Positions 50,677 through 59,453 of a DNA stretch of 64,000 nt are shown here, in pieces. Source of the stretch: Parcubacteria group bacterium (GTDB lineage Bacteria > Patescibacteria > ABY1 > Buchananbacterales > UBA6539); assembly GCA_002687175.1 (NCBI GenBank), contig NYZP01000001.1, positions 136,734 to 200,733 on the forward strand, written 5' to 3'. The notes under the pieces are model-generated. The model saw nothing but the letters and a program-made list of their open reading frames with translations. It did not search any database and had not been told where the DNA came from. The position numbers and the translations under genes are program-made. The stretch's first letter is position 1, and every line of letters starts with the position of its first letter.

Positions 50677-51129
50677 ATGGAAAAAGAAATAAATCCTACA
50701 ATTCAAAAACGACAGGATAAAAATAAGGGTTTAATTATTGAGCAGTTAAAGAAAACTCCAGTGATTGAAATTGCTTGTAAAAAAGTTGGTATTGGTCGAG
50801 CCACCTATTACAGATGGAAAAAGGATGATATAGATTTCGCCGAAAAAGCAGGGATATCCCTTGAAGATGGACTGGGCATGATTTCCGATTTGGCTGAATC
50901 AAAACTTATTAGCGCTATTCAAGATGAAAATATGACAGCGATAATTTTCTGGCTTAAATCACATCGCAATGCTTATAGGAACAGGGTTGAACTAAGTACT
51001 TCTGAAAAACCAAAAGAAGAACTAACTCCCGAGCAACAACAAGCAGTAGAAAAAGCTCTTACCCTAGGTCAATTGACCGACGATCATAAAGAAAATCAAG
51101 ATGACAAAGATAATATCCCCAACAAATAA
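50677..51129 (+). CDS. small terminase subunit-like HTH protein
   Basis: 150 aa, one base after the methyltransferase stop. KTPVIEIACKKVGIGRATYYRWKKDD is a helix-turn-helix (shown here in overlapping parts: IEIACKKVGIGRATYYRW). The middle matches homeodomain-like small terminases (FAEKAGISLEDGLGMISDLA, ESKLISAIQDENMTAIIFWL). The C-terminus is acidic and Gln-rich. Known role: recognises the phage packaging site. The 3' end overlaps the large subunit start by 29 nt, a typical coupling. Confidence 0.8.
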   Translation: MEKEINPTIQKRQDKNKGLIIEQLKKTPVIEIACKKVGIGRATYYRWKKDDIDFAEKAGISLEDGLGMISDLAESKLISAIQDENMTAIIFWLKSHRNAYRNRVELSTSEKPKEELTPEQQQAVEKALTLGQLTDDHKENQDDKDNIPNK

Positions 51130-52546
51130 TATCCTAGAAAAAATATATAAGGATAGATTAATTAGGTCATCAGTAACTGAAAAAAGTCATCAGTGGTTTT
51201 TTCATATTTATTTTGGCAATTATGTTAAATATCAGACTGCTCCATTCCAGCAAGAGATATTAAAATTAACTGAGGATCAAACTTTACCCTTGGTAGCTAT
51301 AATGGCATTTCGTGGATCAGGTAAATCAACAATTGTTACCTGCTCCACGGCCATTTGGTCTGTGCTTGGATCACCAAATAAAAAATATGTGGTCATCCTA
51401 ACTAAAACCCAGCAACAAGCTCGACAACATTTAGCTAATATAAGGTACGAGTTTGAAAATAATGAGTTACTAAGAAATGATTTTGGCCCATTTGAAGACA
51501 AAAATTCTGAGTGGACTTCTTCATCTTTAACTCTGCCAAAATACGGAGCTAAAATCATTGCTGTTAGTGCTGAGCAAGGAATTCGTGGATTAAGACATAG
51601 AGAGTACCGACCAGATCTACTATTGGTGGATGATGTTGAAGATGATCAAAGTGTTAGAAACAAAGACAGCAGAGACAAAACTTATGATTGGTTTGTGCGA
51701 GAAGTAATACCTATTGGCGATGAAAATACCAAAATTATAGTTGTGGGAAATTTACTTCACCGAGATTCACTGATGATGAGAATTAAAAATGATATTAGTA
51801 AAAAAAATAGAGAAGGAATATTTAAATCCTACCCAATTATAAATGATGATAAATTAATTAGTTGGCCAGCAAAATTTCCATCATCAAAAGAAGTGGAAGA
51901 TCTTAGATTAAAGATTGGTGATGAAAAAGCTTGGAAACAAGAATATGTTTTAAAAATTGTCTATGATGATAGTAGAGTAATACGACCAGAATGGATTCAG
52001 TATTATAATGAAATAAAAGAACATGAAGATAGTCTAAGATACAATGCTATCGGTGTTGATCCAGCTATATCTGAATCCACTTATGCTGATTACACCGGCA
52101 TCGTATCAGCTAAGGTTTATGGCAATAGAGAAAATCTGAGGATATATATCCTACCCAATCTAATAAACCAAAAGATGAATTTCCCAAAATCAGTGGAAAC
52201 CATAAAAAGCTTATACAAAACCATGAGCCATTGTGAAACCACTAAAGTTTTTGTTGAAAGTGTAGCTATGCAGGGAGCTGTTGCTCAAGCACTTAATCAC
52301 GAGGGTATCCCCGCGGAAGAAATTAGAATCAAGGGTGATAAGAGAGCTAGACTAAGTGTATTGGGTGGAAATATCCAAAAAGGCCAAATTCTATTTCCCA
52401 AAATTGGAGCTGAAGAATTAATAAATCAAATGATTGATTTGGGAACACATGGCCATGATGATTTGGCAGATGCATTTAGTTTGTTGTGTAATAAGCTAAT
52501 AGAAGAAGATGAGAATTTCACTATGCCAGATTTATATATTCTTTGA
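51101..52546 (+). CDS. terL: phage terminase large subunit
   Basis: 481 aa. Walker A FRGSGKST near residue 69, Walker B LLLVDDVEDD near 177, and coupling motif VVGNLLHRDS form the ATPase. The RNase H-like nuclease follows, with IGVDPAIS, VFVESVAMQG and the terminal HGHDDLADAFSLL acidic site. Both domains look intact. Known role: packages phage DNA into procapsids. No portal, capsid, tail, lysis or integrase gene follows; the strand flips right after the stop, so the prophage is truncated. Confidence 0.93.
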   Translation: MTKIISPTNNILEKIYKDRLIRSSVTEKSHQWFFHIYFGNYVKYQTAPFQQEILKLTEDQTLPLVAIMAFRGSGKSTIVTCSTAIWSVLGSPNKKYVVILTKTQQQARQHLANIRYEFENNELLRNDFGPFEDKNSEWTSSSLTLPKYGAKIIAVSAEQGIRGLRHREYRPDLLLVDDVEDDQSVRNKDSRDKTYDWFVREVIPIGDENTKIIVVGNLLHRDSLMMRIKNDISKKNREGIFKSYPIINDDKLISWPAKFPSSKEVEDLRLKIGDEKAWKQEYVLKIVYDDSRVIRPEWIQYYNEIKEHEDSLRYNAIGVDPAISESTYADYTGIVSAKVYGNRENLRIYILPNLINQKMNFPKSVETIKSLYKTMSHCETTKVFVESVAMQGAVAQALNHEGIPAEEIRIKGDKRARLSVLGGNIQKGQILFPKIGAEELINQMIDLGTHGHDDLADAFSLLCNKLIEEDENFTMPDLYIL

Positions 52547-52556
52547 TTACTTATAA

Positions 52557-52943
52557 TCATAAAGACTTTTTTATATCTTCATCAGACCAACCAGCATTTA
52601 CTAGATTCTCTTTGATTTCTTTTCTCTTCATTCCAGAGGCCTGTGCCTTGCTAACATAATCTTGAAGTGCGCTTGAAATATTTTCCTCTCTATTTAAAAA
52701 AGTTGACCCGGATTGATTATCATCCTTAAACTTATCAATAATACTAAAAAATATTGAGCCAATAGCATATGAAATAAAAATAATAACTACCCCTCCTATA
52801 CCAACAGTACAAACAGTAGCTATAAATAGAAAACCAAAAACACTTTGAATATTACCAAGAAATATTAATAAAATAACAACGAGAATTAAAAATCCAACAA
52901 GGGTTTTTAATAACTTACTCTTTGGCTTATTTATGGAATTCAT
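52557..52943 (-). CDS. membrane protein with C-terminal helical UBA-like motif
   Basis: 128 aa. Two membrane helices (residues 13-30 and 34-60), then a soluble tail ending SSALQDYVSKAQASGMKRKE and IKENLVNAGWSDEDIKKSL. The motif IKExLVxAGWxxEDI resembles a short three-helix domain found at the ends of many CPR membrane proteins. Function unknown. Ends 10 nt from the convergent terminase gene. Confidence 0.6.
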   Translation of the reverse strand: MNSINKPKSKLLKTLVGFLILVVILLIFLGNIQSVFGFLFIATVCTVGIGGVVIIFISYAIGSIFFSIIDKFKDDNQSGSTFLNREENISSALQDYVSKAQASGMKRKEIKENLVNAGWSDEDIKKSL

Positions 52944-52953
52944 ATTTTATATA

Positions 52954-53763
52954 TTAATTTTTATTATCTAATATAATTTCCCAATACCTAACGAAAGTAA
53001 TTACTAGTGCCAAATACAAAGGAATGGCAAATAAAACCTCAAATGCCAATACGGTCCCCGGAACCATAAAACCCATAAAATTATTTGTTAAACTTTCACC
53101 ATATTGCCTAACTCCAGTTGCAACTAAAAAATTTTCAATTGGTATAGTAATAACAGTTAATAGAACAAGGTATGCTATAAATCTTTTAACTAAATTTTCC
53201 TTAATCATAAAATAATCAACAATAGAAGTTGAAACATAAATCAAAAACACCCAACCAAGTGTGATTATAAAGCTAATATCATGATAGATATATGACCAAT
53301 TTGGTAGATTGGCATTAATCACCATTGGTTCTATCATAACCTCATATAACAACACACCAATTATTGCAATAATTAAATTTCTAATCCACTTATTTTTATT
53401 GATTGGTAAAATTATTTTTTTCGATAAATGTAAATCCCAATACTTATAAAACGCAATTATTAGACTCATAAATACTGGAATATAATAAAGTGACTCAATT
53501 GGAAGTTTTAAAAGTGGAATGTTAATATTAATTAGAATATTAGCCACTTCTGGGGCATAAGTTCTAATCCCAATACCAACAACCCATGCCTCACCCAATA
53601 AACCCAAAATTGTCGCAATTACTAAATAAACAAAAAATCTAGTTCTTTCTTTAATAGTCTTGAAAAAATAATCACCAGCAATTACTGCCAAAGATATCAA
53701 ACCAGTCCATCCTAAAGTTAAAATCCAACTAACATCATAATAAACATAAGCAAAACGACCCAT
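52954..53763 (-). CDS. membrane protein with internal duplication
   Basis: 269 aa with about eight hydrophobic segments. The two halves are alike: FAYVYYDVSWILTLGWTGLI against WSYIYHDISFIITLGWVFLI, GEAWVVGIGIRTYAPE against IENFLVATGVRQYGES, and MSLIIAFYKYWDLHL against LALVITFVRYWEIIL. Each half has four helices and a conserved Y-x-D and E/N pair. I do not recognise the family; carotenoid-cyclase-like proteins have a similar size. Its start overlaps the truncated SDR gene by 46 nt. Confidence 0.6.
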   Translation of the reverse strand: MGRFAYVYYDVSWILTLGWTGLISLAVIAGDYFFKTIKERTRFFVYLVIATILGLLGEAWVVGIGIRTYAPEVANILININIPLLKLPIESLYYIPVFMSLIIAFYKYWDLHLSKKIILPINKNKWIRNLIIAIIGVLLYEVMIEPMVINANLPNWSYIYHDISFIITLGWVFLIYVSTSIVDYFMIKENLVKRFIAYLVLLTVITIPIENFLVATGVRQYGESLTNNFMGFMVPGTVLAFEVLFAIPLYLALVITFVRYWEIILDNKN

Positions 53764-54401
53764 ATTATAACTATAACCATGACATTAGCGGCAATGTCGA
53801 CTGGAACTAAATTAACATACCCACTGAGCTTAGGGAAACGCACTACATCATTAGTGGAGTTTAACGCTTTAATAAAGGCTCCTAAAGCAAGATAAAAGCC
53901 GCTAAAATTAATAATTTCACCAGTCCTGCTGTGCCCGGTTAAAATTGATGGTCTAAAAATTGTACTCGAAACTTTAGAATTTATGAGAATCTCTTCGGCC
54001 TTACTTTTATCTTCCTCATACTGGTTGCTAAAAGGCTCTTGATTTGGTTTATAAAGATACGCTGTACTAGCATAGGATAATTGTATGTCGGAATTATTAA
54101 TGTGCTTAATAAGATTCATCATCATTCTTTGATTAGAATCTTTGGCGTCATGAAAATGAACGATACCAGCGCAGTGAATAATTGCGCTGGCATTTTTTAT
54201 CACAAAAGAGGGCAGCGGGTCTTTTACAAGGTCACAAAAGACAACTTCTTTAAAACTGGATAAATTATTAAAACTAGTCTTTAACTTGCCTAAGCTCTCC
54301 TGAGAGCTTAACACGGGAACTACTCCATAGTTTTTAGATAGTAGCTTTCTTCCAATCTCCGCTCCAAGGTTGCCCGTCACTCCTGTAAGAATTATATTCA
54401 T
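53718..54401 (-). pseudogene. SDR/NAD-dependent epimerase-like protein, C-terminally truncated
   Basis: 227 aa from the ATG at 54401. TGVTGNLGAEIGRKLL is the NAD-binding Gly motif; YASTAYLYKP and YEEDKSKAEEILI hold the active-site Ser and a Tyr-x3-Lys-like pair (YEEDK). The family is usually 300 residues or more. Here, after YVNLVPVDIAANVMVIVI, the frame runs into the start region of the next membrane gene and ends in unrelated hydrophobic sequence. A deletion or insertion has probably joined two genes. Confidence 0.65.
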
Positions 54402-54417
54402 ATCTGTATATTTTACC

Positions 54418-54440
54418 AAAAAATCGCCTTATTGGCGACT
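54418..54440 (-). terminator. terminator of the DUF4105 gene
   Basis: TCGCC/GGCGA stem with an AATAA loop followed by TTTTTT on the minus strand. Confidence 0.7.
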
Positions 54441-54464
54441 TATCTGGCATTTTTAGATGTCGGG

Positions 54465-55307
54465 TTAATCAAACTCGCGAATTCTTTTTGAGAACTCCTT
54501 ACCCACAACTTCATTGCCCAGTGCACGTGCGCGGTCATTAACATAGTAGTAATCTCTAATTTTCTTCCACTCTAGGTCACTATCAATCATGTCTAAATTG
54601 TACGCCAAGTGATCGGAGTACCCAGGAAAAATTGTTCCAACATGCCATTTAGGAACTCTACTCGGCAGCAAATCATTAACGTGTTGAATTAAAGTGCTAG
54701 TGCAGTTATGAGTCAGCGTATTATAAAATTCTGGTTTTTGCCTTAATTCATTTGTGCGTTCCAACATGGCAACGAATACATGACGCATTCTCTCCGGAGT
54801 AGTTTTGATTGGATAAAGATGAACAGCTTCATTTTCTCGATAATTTGTACGAACTTTAATAATATCATTTTCATCACCAATTTGGTAAATAATTTCATAG
54901 GCGTTAGCCAAACCAGTCAACGGTGAGTACTCTTCTCCTTCTTCCATTCTGGTCTCAACTGAAACGGAGATATATTCATCATCAGTAAATCCAAAACTAA
55001 CAAAAGTGTGAGCAATACCTCTCCATGACTTAAAAGGATTTACTCCGAGCCAAGCTGATTCAATGTTACTTAAATCAAAAGTCTTATCGTAGTAATCGGG
55101 AGTAATATCTAAATGATCTTTGCCATACTTAAAATTACGAATATTGTGGATTGTCACCAAATCTCCGTCAAAAGTAGTGTAAGGCATTATTGAATCTTCA
55201 ATCGCCCAATTGCGATCATTGGATGGTCGCCTTAGAGAAATAAAAAAAGATCCTACAATGACTCCTACTACCAAAATTAACATAATGGAAACAATTGTTT
55301 TCTTCAT
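54465..55307 (-). CDS. DUF4105 family membrane-anchored protein
   Basis: 280 aa. An N-terminal helix (VSIMLILVVGVIVGSFFISL) is followed by DGDLVTIHNIRNFKYGKD, AWLGVNPFKSWRGIAHTFVS, SVSVETRMEEGEEYSPLTGL, IYQIGDENDIIKVRTNYREN and YNTLTHNCTSTLIQHVN. These match DUF4105, which has NlpC/P60-like Cys and His residues (NCTS; AHT) and is thought to be a periplasmic protease or amidase. Monocistronic with a terminator. Activity not shown for close relatives. Confidence 0.82.
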   Translation of the reverse strand: MKKTIVSIMLILVVGVIVGSFFISLRRPSNDRNWAIEDSIMPYTTFDGDLVTIHNIRNFKYGKDHLDITPDYYDKTFDLSNIESAWLGVNPFKSWRGIAHTFVSFGFTDDEYISVSVETRMEEGEEYSPLTGLANAYEIIYQIGDENDIIKVRTNYRENEAVHLYPIKTTPERMRHVFVAMLERTNELRQKPEFYNTLTHNCTSTLIQHVNDLLPSRVPKWHVGTIFPGYSDHLAYNLDMIDSDLEWKKIRDYYYVNDRARALGNEVVGKEFSKRIREFD

Positions 55308-55395
55308 AATTCTATTTTACCAAAAAACCCATGATTAAGCGATTTGACCGTTGATTGGACTCGAACCAAAAATTTTTACTAAAATAAGCCATCCG

Positions 55396-55467
55396 CTCCG
55401 AGGGCCGGATTCGAACCGGCAACCAATTGATTAACAGTCAACTGCTCTACCATTGAGCTACCTCGGA
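55396..55467 (-). tRNA. tRNA-Asn (GTT), copy 1
   Basis: 72 nt, cloverleaf complete: acceptor TCCGAGG/CCTCGGA, anticodon loop CTGTTAA, T-loop TTCGAAT. CCA is not encoded. Last of three tandem copies in transcription order. Confidence 0.97.
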
Positions 55468-55556
55468 GCACATGGCTCATTTTTTACTCTATTGCGCTAT
55501 ATTCTAATTTTAAAGTCTTTGACGGAAACCGGTCGGTCAGAAACGCTTCCGGTCTC

Positions 55557-55628
55557 CTCCGGGGGTCGGATTCGAACCGACAACCAATTGATTAACAGTC
55601 AACTGCTCTACCGTTGAGCTACCCCGGA
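55557..55628 (-). tRNA. tRNA-Asn (GTT), copy 2
   Basis: 72 nt. Same anticodon; acceptor changed to TCCGGGG/CCCCGGA and T-stem to GTCGG/CCGAC, all compensated, so it should still fold. One base differs in the D-loop region. CCA not encoded. Confidence 0.97.
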
Positions 55629-55718
55629 GCACATGGCTCATTTTTTTGCTCTACAAACTATATTTTAAATTTTCAAGCCCCTGACAGGAACCGGTCGCTT
55701 TGGAAAGCGTCCGATCTC

Positions 55719-55790
55719 CTCCGAGGGCCGGATTCGAACCGGCAACCAATTGATTAACAGTCAACTGCTCTACCATTGAGCTACCTCGGA
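55719..55790 (-). tRNA. tRNA-Asn (GTT), copy 3
   Basis: 72 nt, same sequence as copy 1 over the whole cloverleaf as far as I can read. First in transcription order. The repeat period is 161-162 bp including a homologous spacer. CCA not encoded. Confidence 0.97.
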
Positions 55791-55830
55791 ACTTAATTCT
55801 CCTTAATTACTTTTACCTTCTAAACCTTGA

Positions 55831-57093
55831 TTAATAATCTTTTAATTTACCAATCAAGTGATGTTTTTCAATCTTTTCTAGAGCCTTGGCCTCAATTTGT
55901 CTAATTCTTTCGCGAGTAACATCAAATTCTTGACCGACTTCTTCAAGGGTATGAGCGATTCCATCTTTCAAACCAAAACGCATTTCTAAAATCTTTTGTT
56001 CTCGGGGAGTTAAGTCTTGGATAACATCAGTGACATAATCACGTAAAAGTTGTAAGGCCGCTACCCGGTCAGGAGTAATTGTTTTAACATCTTCGATGAA
56101 ATCTTCAAGCGTGCTGTCTTCATCGTCTTCACCAACAGAAGTTTCAATTGAAATAGTATCCTGACTAATTTTAATAATATGTAAAATTTTATCAAGTGGC
56201 TGGCTCATCTCAGCGGCAATTTCTTCTGGCAAAGGTTCCCGACCAAGATCTTGAATCAACTGTCGTTCTGCTTGCTTGAATTTATTAATCGTTTCCACCA
56301 TATGCACTGGAATCCGAATTGTTCTTGATTGATCAGCCAAGGCTCTAGTGATCGCCTGGCGAATCCACCAGGTAGCATAAGTGGAAAATTTATATCCACG
56401 CCGGTAATCAAATTTTTCTACCGCTCGAAAAAGACCAATGTTACCTTCTTGAATCAAATCTAGCAATGATAAGCTTTTCCCGGTAAAACGTTTAGCAATA
56501 GAAACTACTAATCGTAAATTTGCTTCTATTAATTTTTTCTTAGCTTCCTTATCACCATGCTCAGATTTTTTAGCTAAATTAATTTCTTCATCTGCTTTAA
56601 GTAAAGACACTTTACCGATTTCTCGTAAATACATCTGGATTGAGTCAGCCGAGATATCTGATATATCAATTCTTTTTTTACCCTTTTTAGCAAGCCCAAT
56701 TTTTTCTAATGCCTCAGATCTTTTTTCTTCAGTTTCTAAAAGTCCAGCTTCCGTTTCTACAACGCTTAAACCAAGTTTATCAATAGTAAATAAAAAATCC
56801 TCATACTGGTCAACATACTCCTCAATTTCGGGAAAAGCATGTAAGACCTCTACTTCAGTAATAAATCCTCTGGTGTTACCTTTTTTAATCAGTTTGTCAA
56901 TATCTTCTTGATTAGAAGAAACTTTAACTTTAGTTCTTTTAGTAGAATCAGGCTTCTTTTTTTTAGCTGTGGTTTTTTTAGCTGTGGTTTTTTTGGTAGC
57001 TTTTTTTACCTTGCTTTTTGTAGTCTTTTTCAAAACTTTCTTCTTTTTAGTTACCTTTTTTGCCACTTTCTTGGTTGTATTTTTAGCAGGCAT
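55831..57093 (-). CDS. rpoD: RNA polymerase primary sigma factor (sigma70)
   Basis: 420 aa. Residues 1-55 are almost all Lys, Ala and Thr (KKTTAKKTTAKKKK). Region 1.2 begins at DSIQMYLREIGKVSLL, region 2 has FTGKSLSLLDLIQEGNIGLF and YKFSTYATWWIRQAITRALA, region 3 TIRIPVHMVETINKF, and region 4 MRFGLKDGIAHTLEEVGQEF with RERIRQIEAKAL. Known role: directs transcription from TTGACA/TATAAT-type promoters, in agreement with those in this window. Forms an operon with dnaG (7-nt gap). Confidence 0.97.
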   Translation of the reverse strand: MPAKNTTKKVAKKVTKKKKVLKKTTKSKVKKATKKTTAKKTTAKKKKPDSTKRTKVKVSSNQEDIDKLIKKGNTRGFITEVEVLHAFPEIEEYVDQYEDFLFTIDKLGLSVVETEAGLLETEEKRSEALEKIGLAKKGKKRIDISDISADSIQMYLREIGKVSLLKADEEINLAKKSEHGDKEAKKKLIEANLRLVVSIAKRFTGKSLSLLDLIQEGNIGLFRAVEKFDYRRGYKFSTYATWWIRQAITRALADQSRTIRIPVHMVETINKFKQAERQLIQDLGREPLPEEIAAEMSQPLDKILHIIKISQDTISIETSVGEDDEDSTLEDFIEDVKTITPDRVAALQLLRDYVTDVIQDLTPREQKILEMRFGLKDGIAHTLEEVGQEFDVTRERIRQIEAKALEKIEKHHLIGKLKDY

Positions 57094-57100
57094 AAATATA

Positions 57101-58888
57101 TTATTCTAAAACATTTAACTGAGCAATGACTTGATTAAATTGCTCAATTAATTTTTTTACTTCTTCACTCTCTCCTTTGTTTTCCGCCGTTTTTATCTGT
57201 CCTTCAATTTCTTTAAGTTGAAAATTATAATGATTTTCTTTACAAAACTTAGTTGCTTTAATCAACTCATCTCTAATTATTTCTGAATCGAAATCAAAAA
57301 AATCCTTCTCTGCCAAGAGAACGAGTTTATCAGCAATGACATCGAGGCTGTCGGCTTTAAGTTTATTATGAAATTCTTGATAATCAAAATTATCTATATT
57401 ATTATCAATGTCTTCAGTATAGTAAATAATGAGCTTTTTGTAAAGGTCATTTAAACTATCATCAATAAATATTTCTGGTTCTAGGTTATCAATTAGATAA
57501 GGCAGATTTATCGGATATTTTAAAACCATGGCTAAAACCTGCTCCAACAACATTGTATTACGACTTTTAGTTACCTGAACAGTGGCTTCAGTTTTTTCAG
57601 GAGATTTTTCTGGTTCTGATTTTGGTAAAGACTCACGTAAGATTGATTCAGTAACATTTAATAAGCTGGATAATTTTTGTAGCCAATGGGTCTGTTCTAT
57701 TTTGTTACTTATTTTGTTGATGATTGGCAACAATATTTTGGCGGCTTCTTTTTTACCCTCAACATTACCTAAATTAATACGGTCTAAAGTTTGATCAAAG
57801 TAATAATCCATGATTGACTTAGCATTTTTATTAGCTTCTTCCCAAACCTTTTTATCAGCTTTAATAACATCGTCTGGATCTTTACCGTCAGGCAACACAA
57901 TAATTTTAACATTTAGATCTTCAGATAAAGCTAAAGCAATGCCCCGCTTAGCGGCTGATTCACCGGCAACATCAGTGTCAAAAGCAATTTTAATATTTTT
58001 AGTATATCTTTTCAATAATTTAAGTTGATCTAAAGTAAAAGCCGTTCCTGATGCTGCAATAACGTTCTTTGTTCCAGCCTGCCAAGCAGCTAAAACATCC
58101 ATTTGACCTTCAACCACAATGGCGTAATCATTTTTTTTAATATACTCCTTGGCTTTATCTAAATTATAAATAACTAAACTTTTATTATAGACTAAAGTTT
58201 GTGGCGTGTTGATATATTTACCACCTTTTTCATCAGTTTTTAAAGCTCGGGCAGAAAAACCAACTGGACTACCATGAGCATCATTGATCGGAAACATTAA
58301 ACGACCACGGAACCGATCATAAAATCCTTGACCTCGTTCTTTCTTAACCGTTAAACCAGCTAAAAATATTTCTTGCTCATTGAAACCTTTACTCTTCAGA
58401 TGGTTAAACATGTTACCCCAAGAATCATGAGCATAACCTAATTTAAATTCTTCCGTTGTTTCTTTATTAAGTTGACGATCATTAATTAAATATTCATTAA
58501 TTTTCTTTGCCGATTCTGGCTTTAAATTCTCAGACCAAAATCTGGATGCCTCTTGGCAAATATCTAAAATCTTATTCTTCTGACTGGCTAGCTTTGGATC
58601 TTGCGCTACCAACTTGACTCCAGCTTTTTGGGCTAACAGTCTTAAAGCCTCTGGAAAATCCATCCCTTCCATCTTCTGGACAAACGTAAAAATATCACCG
58701 CCTTCACTACAGCCAAAACAATGAAAAATTTGTTTGTCTTTAGAAACAACAAAAGATGGAGTTTTTTCATTATGAAAAGGACATAGCGCTTTCCAGCTAT
58801 TTGTTCCCGCTTGTTTTAGCCTAATATATTCTGAAACTAACTCAACTATATCAAGTCTATTTTTTATCTCTTCACTTTGATTCGCCAT
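57101..58888 (-). CDS. dnaG: DNA primase
   Basis: 595 aa. The zinc finger CPFHNEKTPSFVVSKDKQIFHCFGC (Cys-x2-His ... Cys-x2-Cys) lies near residue 37; TOPRIM motifs are VVEGQMD near residue 260 and IAFDTDVAGESA near 305; the core ends with LPDGKDPDDVI. The C-terminal helical part, which binds DnaB, is divergent. Known role: primes Okazaki fragments. Upstream of rpoD, the classic macromolecular-synthesis gene pair. Confidence 0.97.
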   Translation of the reverse strand: MANQSEEIKNRLDIVELVSEYIRLKQAGTNSWKALCPFHNEKTPSFVVSKDKQIFHCFGCSEGGDIFTFVQKMEGMDFPEALRLLAQKAGVKLVAQDPKLASQKNKILDICQEASRFWSENLKPESAKKINEYLINDRQLNKETTEEFKLGYAHDSWGNMFNHLKSKGFNEQEIFLAGLTVKKERGQGFYDRFRGRLMFPINDAHGSPVGFSARALKTDEKGGKYINTPQTLVYNKSLVIYNLDKAKEYIKKNDYAIVVEGQMDVLAAWQAGTKNVIAASGTAFTLDQLKLLKRYTKNIKIAFDTDVAGESAAKRGIALALSEDLNVKIIVLPDGKDPDDVIKADKKVWEEANKNAKSIMDYYFDQTLDRINLGNVEGKKEAAKILLPIINKISNKIEQTHWLQKLSSLLNVTESILRESLPKSEPEKSPEKTEATVQVTKSRNTMLLEQVLAMVLKYPINLPYLIDNLEPEIFIDDSLNDLYKKLIIYYTEDIDNNIDNFDYQEFHNKLKADSLDVIADKLVLLAEKDFFDFDSEIIRDELIKATKFCKENHYNFQLKEIEGQIKTAENKGESEEVKKLIEQFNQVIAQLNVLE

Positions 58889-58900
58889 AAAAGTATTGTC

Positions 58901-58930
58901 ATTGTACTCTAATTATCGTTATTTAGGCAA
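58901..58930 (-). promoter_or_regulatory. possible promoter of dnaG-rpoD
   Basis: Minus strand: TTGCCT, 18-nt spacer, TACAAT, 12 nt before the dnaG ATG. Confidence 0.45.
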
Positions 58931-59082
58931 GAAGACTTTGACTAATTAGTGATTTTCTGCTTTAATAGTATAGTATTAAAAACTTTTCATAATAGAGTGG
59001 AGGGGTGCCCCCGGCAGCTTGCCCCGTTGAAGAACGGGGCCGGGGCAGGCTCCGTGGTCTATAAATATTTATTAAGAACAAA

Positions 59083-59120
59083 GCGGAGGGGTGCCAGAGT
59101 GGTCGAATGGGACAGTCTTG
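59083..59120 (+). repeat. duplicated 5' half of the tRNA-Ser(TGA) gene
   Basis: 38 nt identical to 59415-59452, that is two flanking bases plus the first 36 nt of the tRNA, ending after the first two bases of the anticodon. A still shorter copy (GGAGGGGTGCC) is at 58999-59009. Both are followed by GC-rich palindromic DNA. They look like scars or targets of the insertion that carries the GIY-YIG gene. Confidence 0.85.
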
Positions 59121-59121
59121 C

Positions 59122-59149
59122 CCGCCAGAGGCGGGTCCGCCTTCGGCGG
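59122..59149. repeat. 28-bp double-palindrome repeat, copy B
   Basis: CCGCC-AGA-GGCGG-GT-CCGCC-TTC-GGCGG, two mismatches to the copy at 41581-41608. Here it directly follows the broken tRNA half. Another GC-rich palindrome with CCCCGTT/AACGGGG lies at 59009-59056. Confidence 0.85.
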
Positions 59150-59168
59150 AAAAACAACTACCTTGAGT

Positions 59169-59453
59169 ATGCCTTGCACTTATATTTTATATAGTAGGTC
59201 AACCAACAAATTTTATACTGGATCAAGCAGAGAAAAAGCCGCTAATAATCGTTTAAAATCACATAACGCCGGAAAAACTAAATCGACAAAAGCTGGCCGT
59301 CCCTGGATAATTATTCATCAAGAAAAATACCAAAATTATACTGATGCCAGAAAAAGAGAAATTTTTTTAAAATCAGGTCAAGGACGCAAATATATTAAAA
59401 CTTTAAACAGCAGAGCGGAGGGGTGCCAGAGTGGTCGAATGGGACAGTCTTGA
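59169..59453 (+). CDS. small GIY-YIG nuclease, 3' end inside tRNA-Ser
   Basis: 94 aa from the ATG at 59169; the longer frame from 59091 would translate the tRNA fragment and the palindrome. MPCTYILYSRSTNKFYTGSS holds the GIY-YIG motif (here TYI...YTG), followed by RLKSHNAGKTKSTKAGRPW and KREIFLKSGQGRKYIKTLNS, with the catalytic Arg/Glu region (ARKREIF). It belongs to the YhbQ/UPF0213-like single-domain group. The last codons and the TGA stop are inside the tRNA-Ser gene, the stop being the tRNA anticodon itself. A homing-type role is inference. Confidence 0.8.
   Translation: MPCTYILYSRSTNKFYTGSSREKAANNRLKSHNAGKTKSTKAGRPWIIIHQEKYQNYTDARKREIFLKSGQGRKYIKTLNSRAEGCQSGRMGQS

Noticed and set aside
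59091..59168. N-terminal extension of the GIY-YIG ORF (MPEWSNGTVLPARGG...)
   Set aside because: It translates the duplicated tRNA half and the palindromic repeat; the ATG at 59169 starts the conserved domain.
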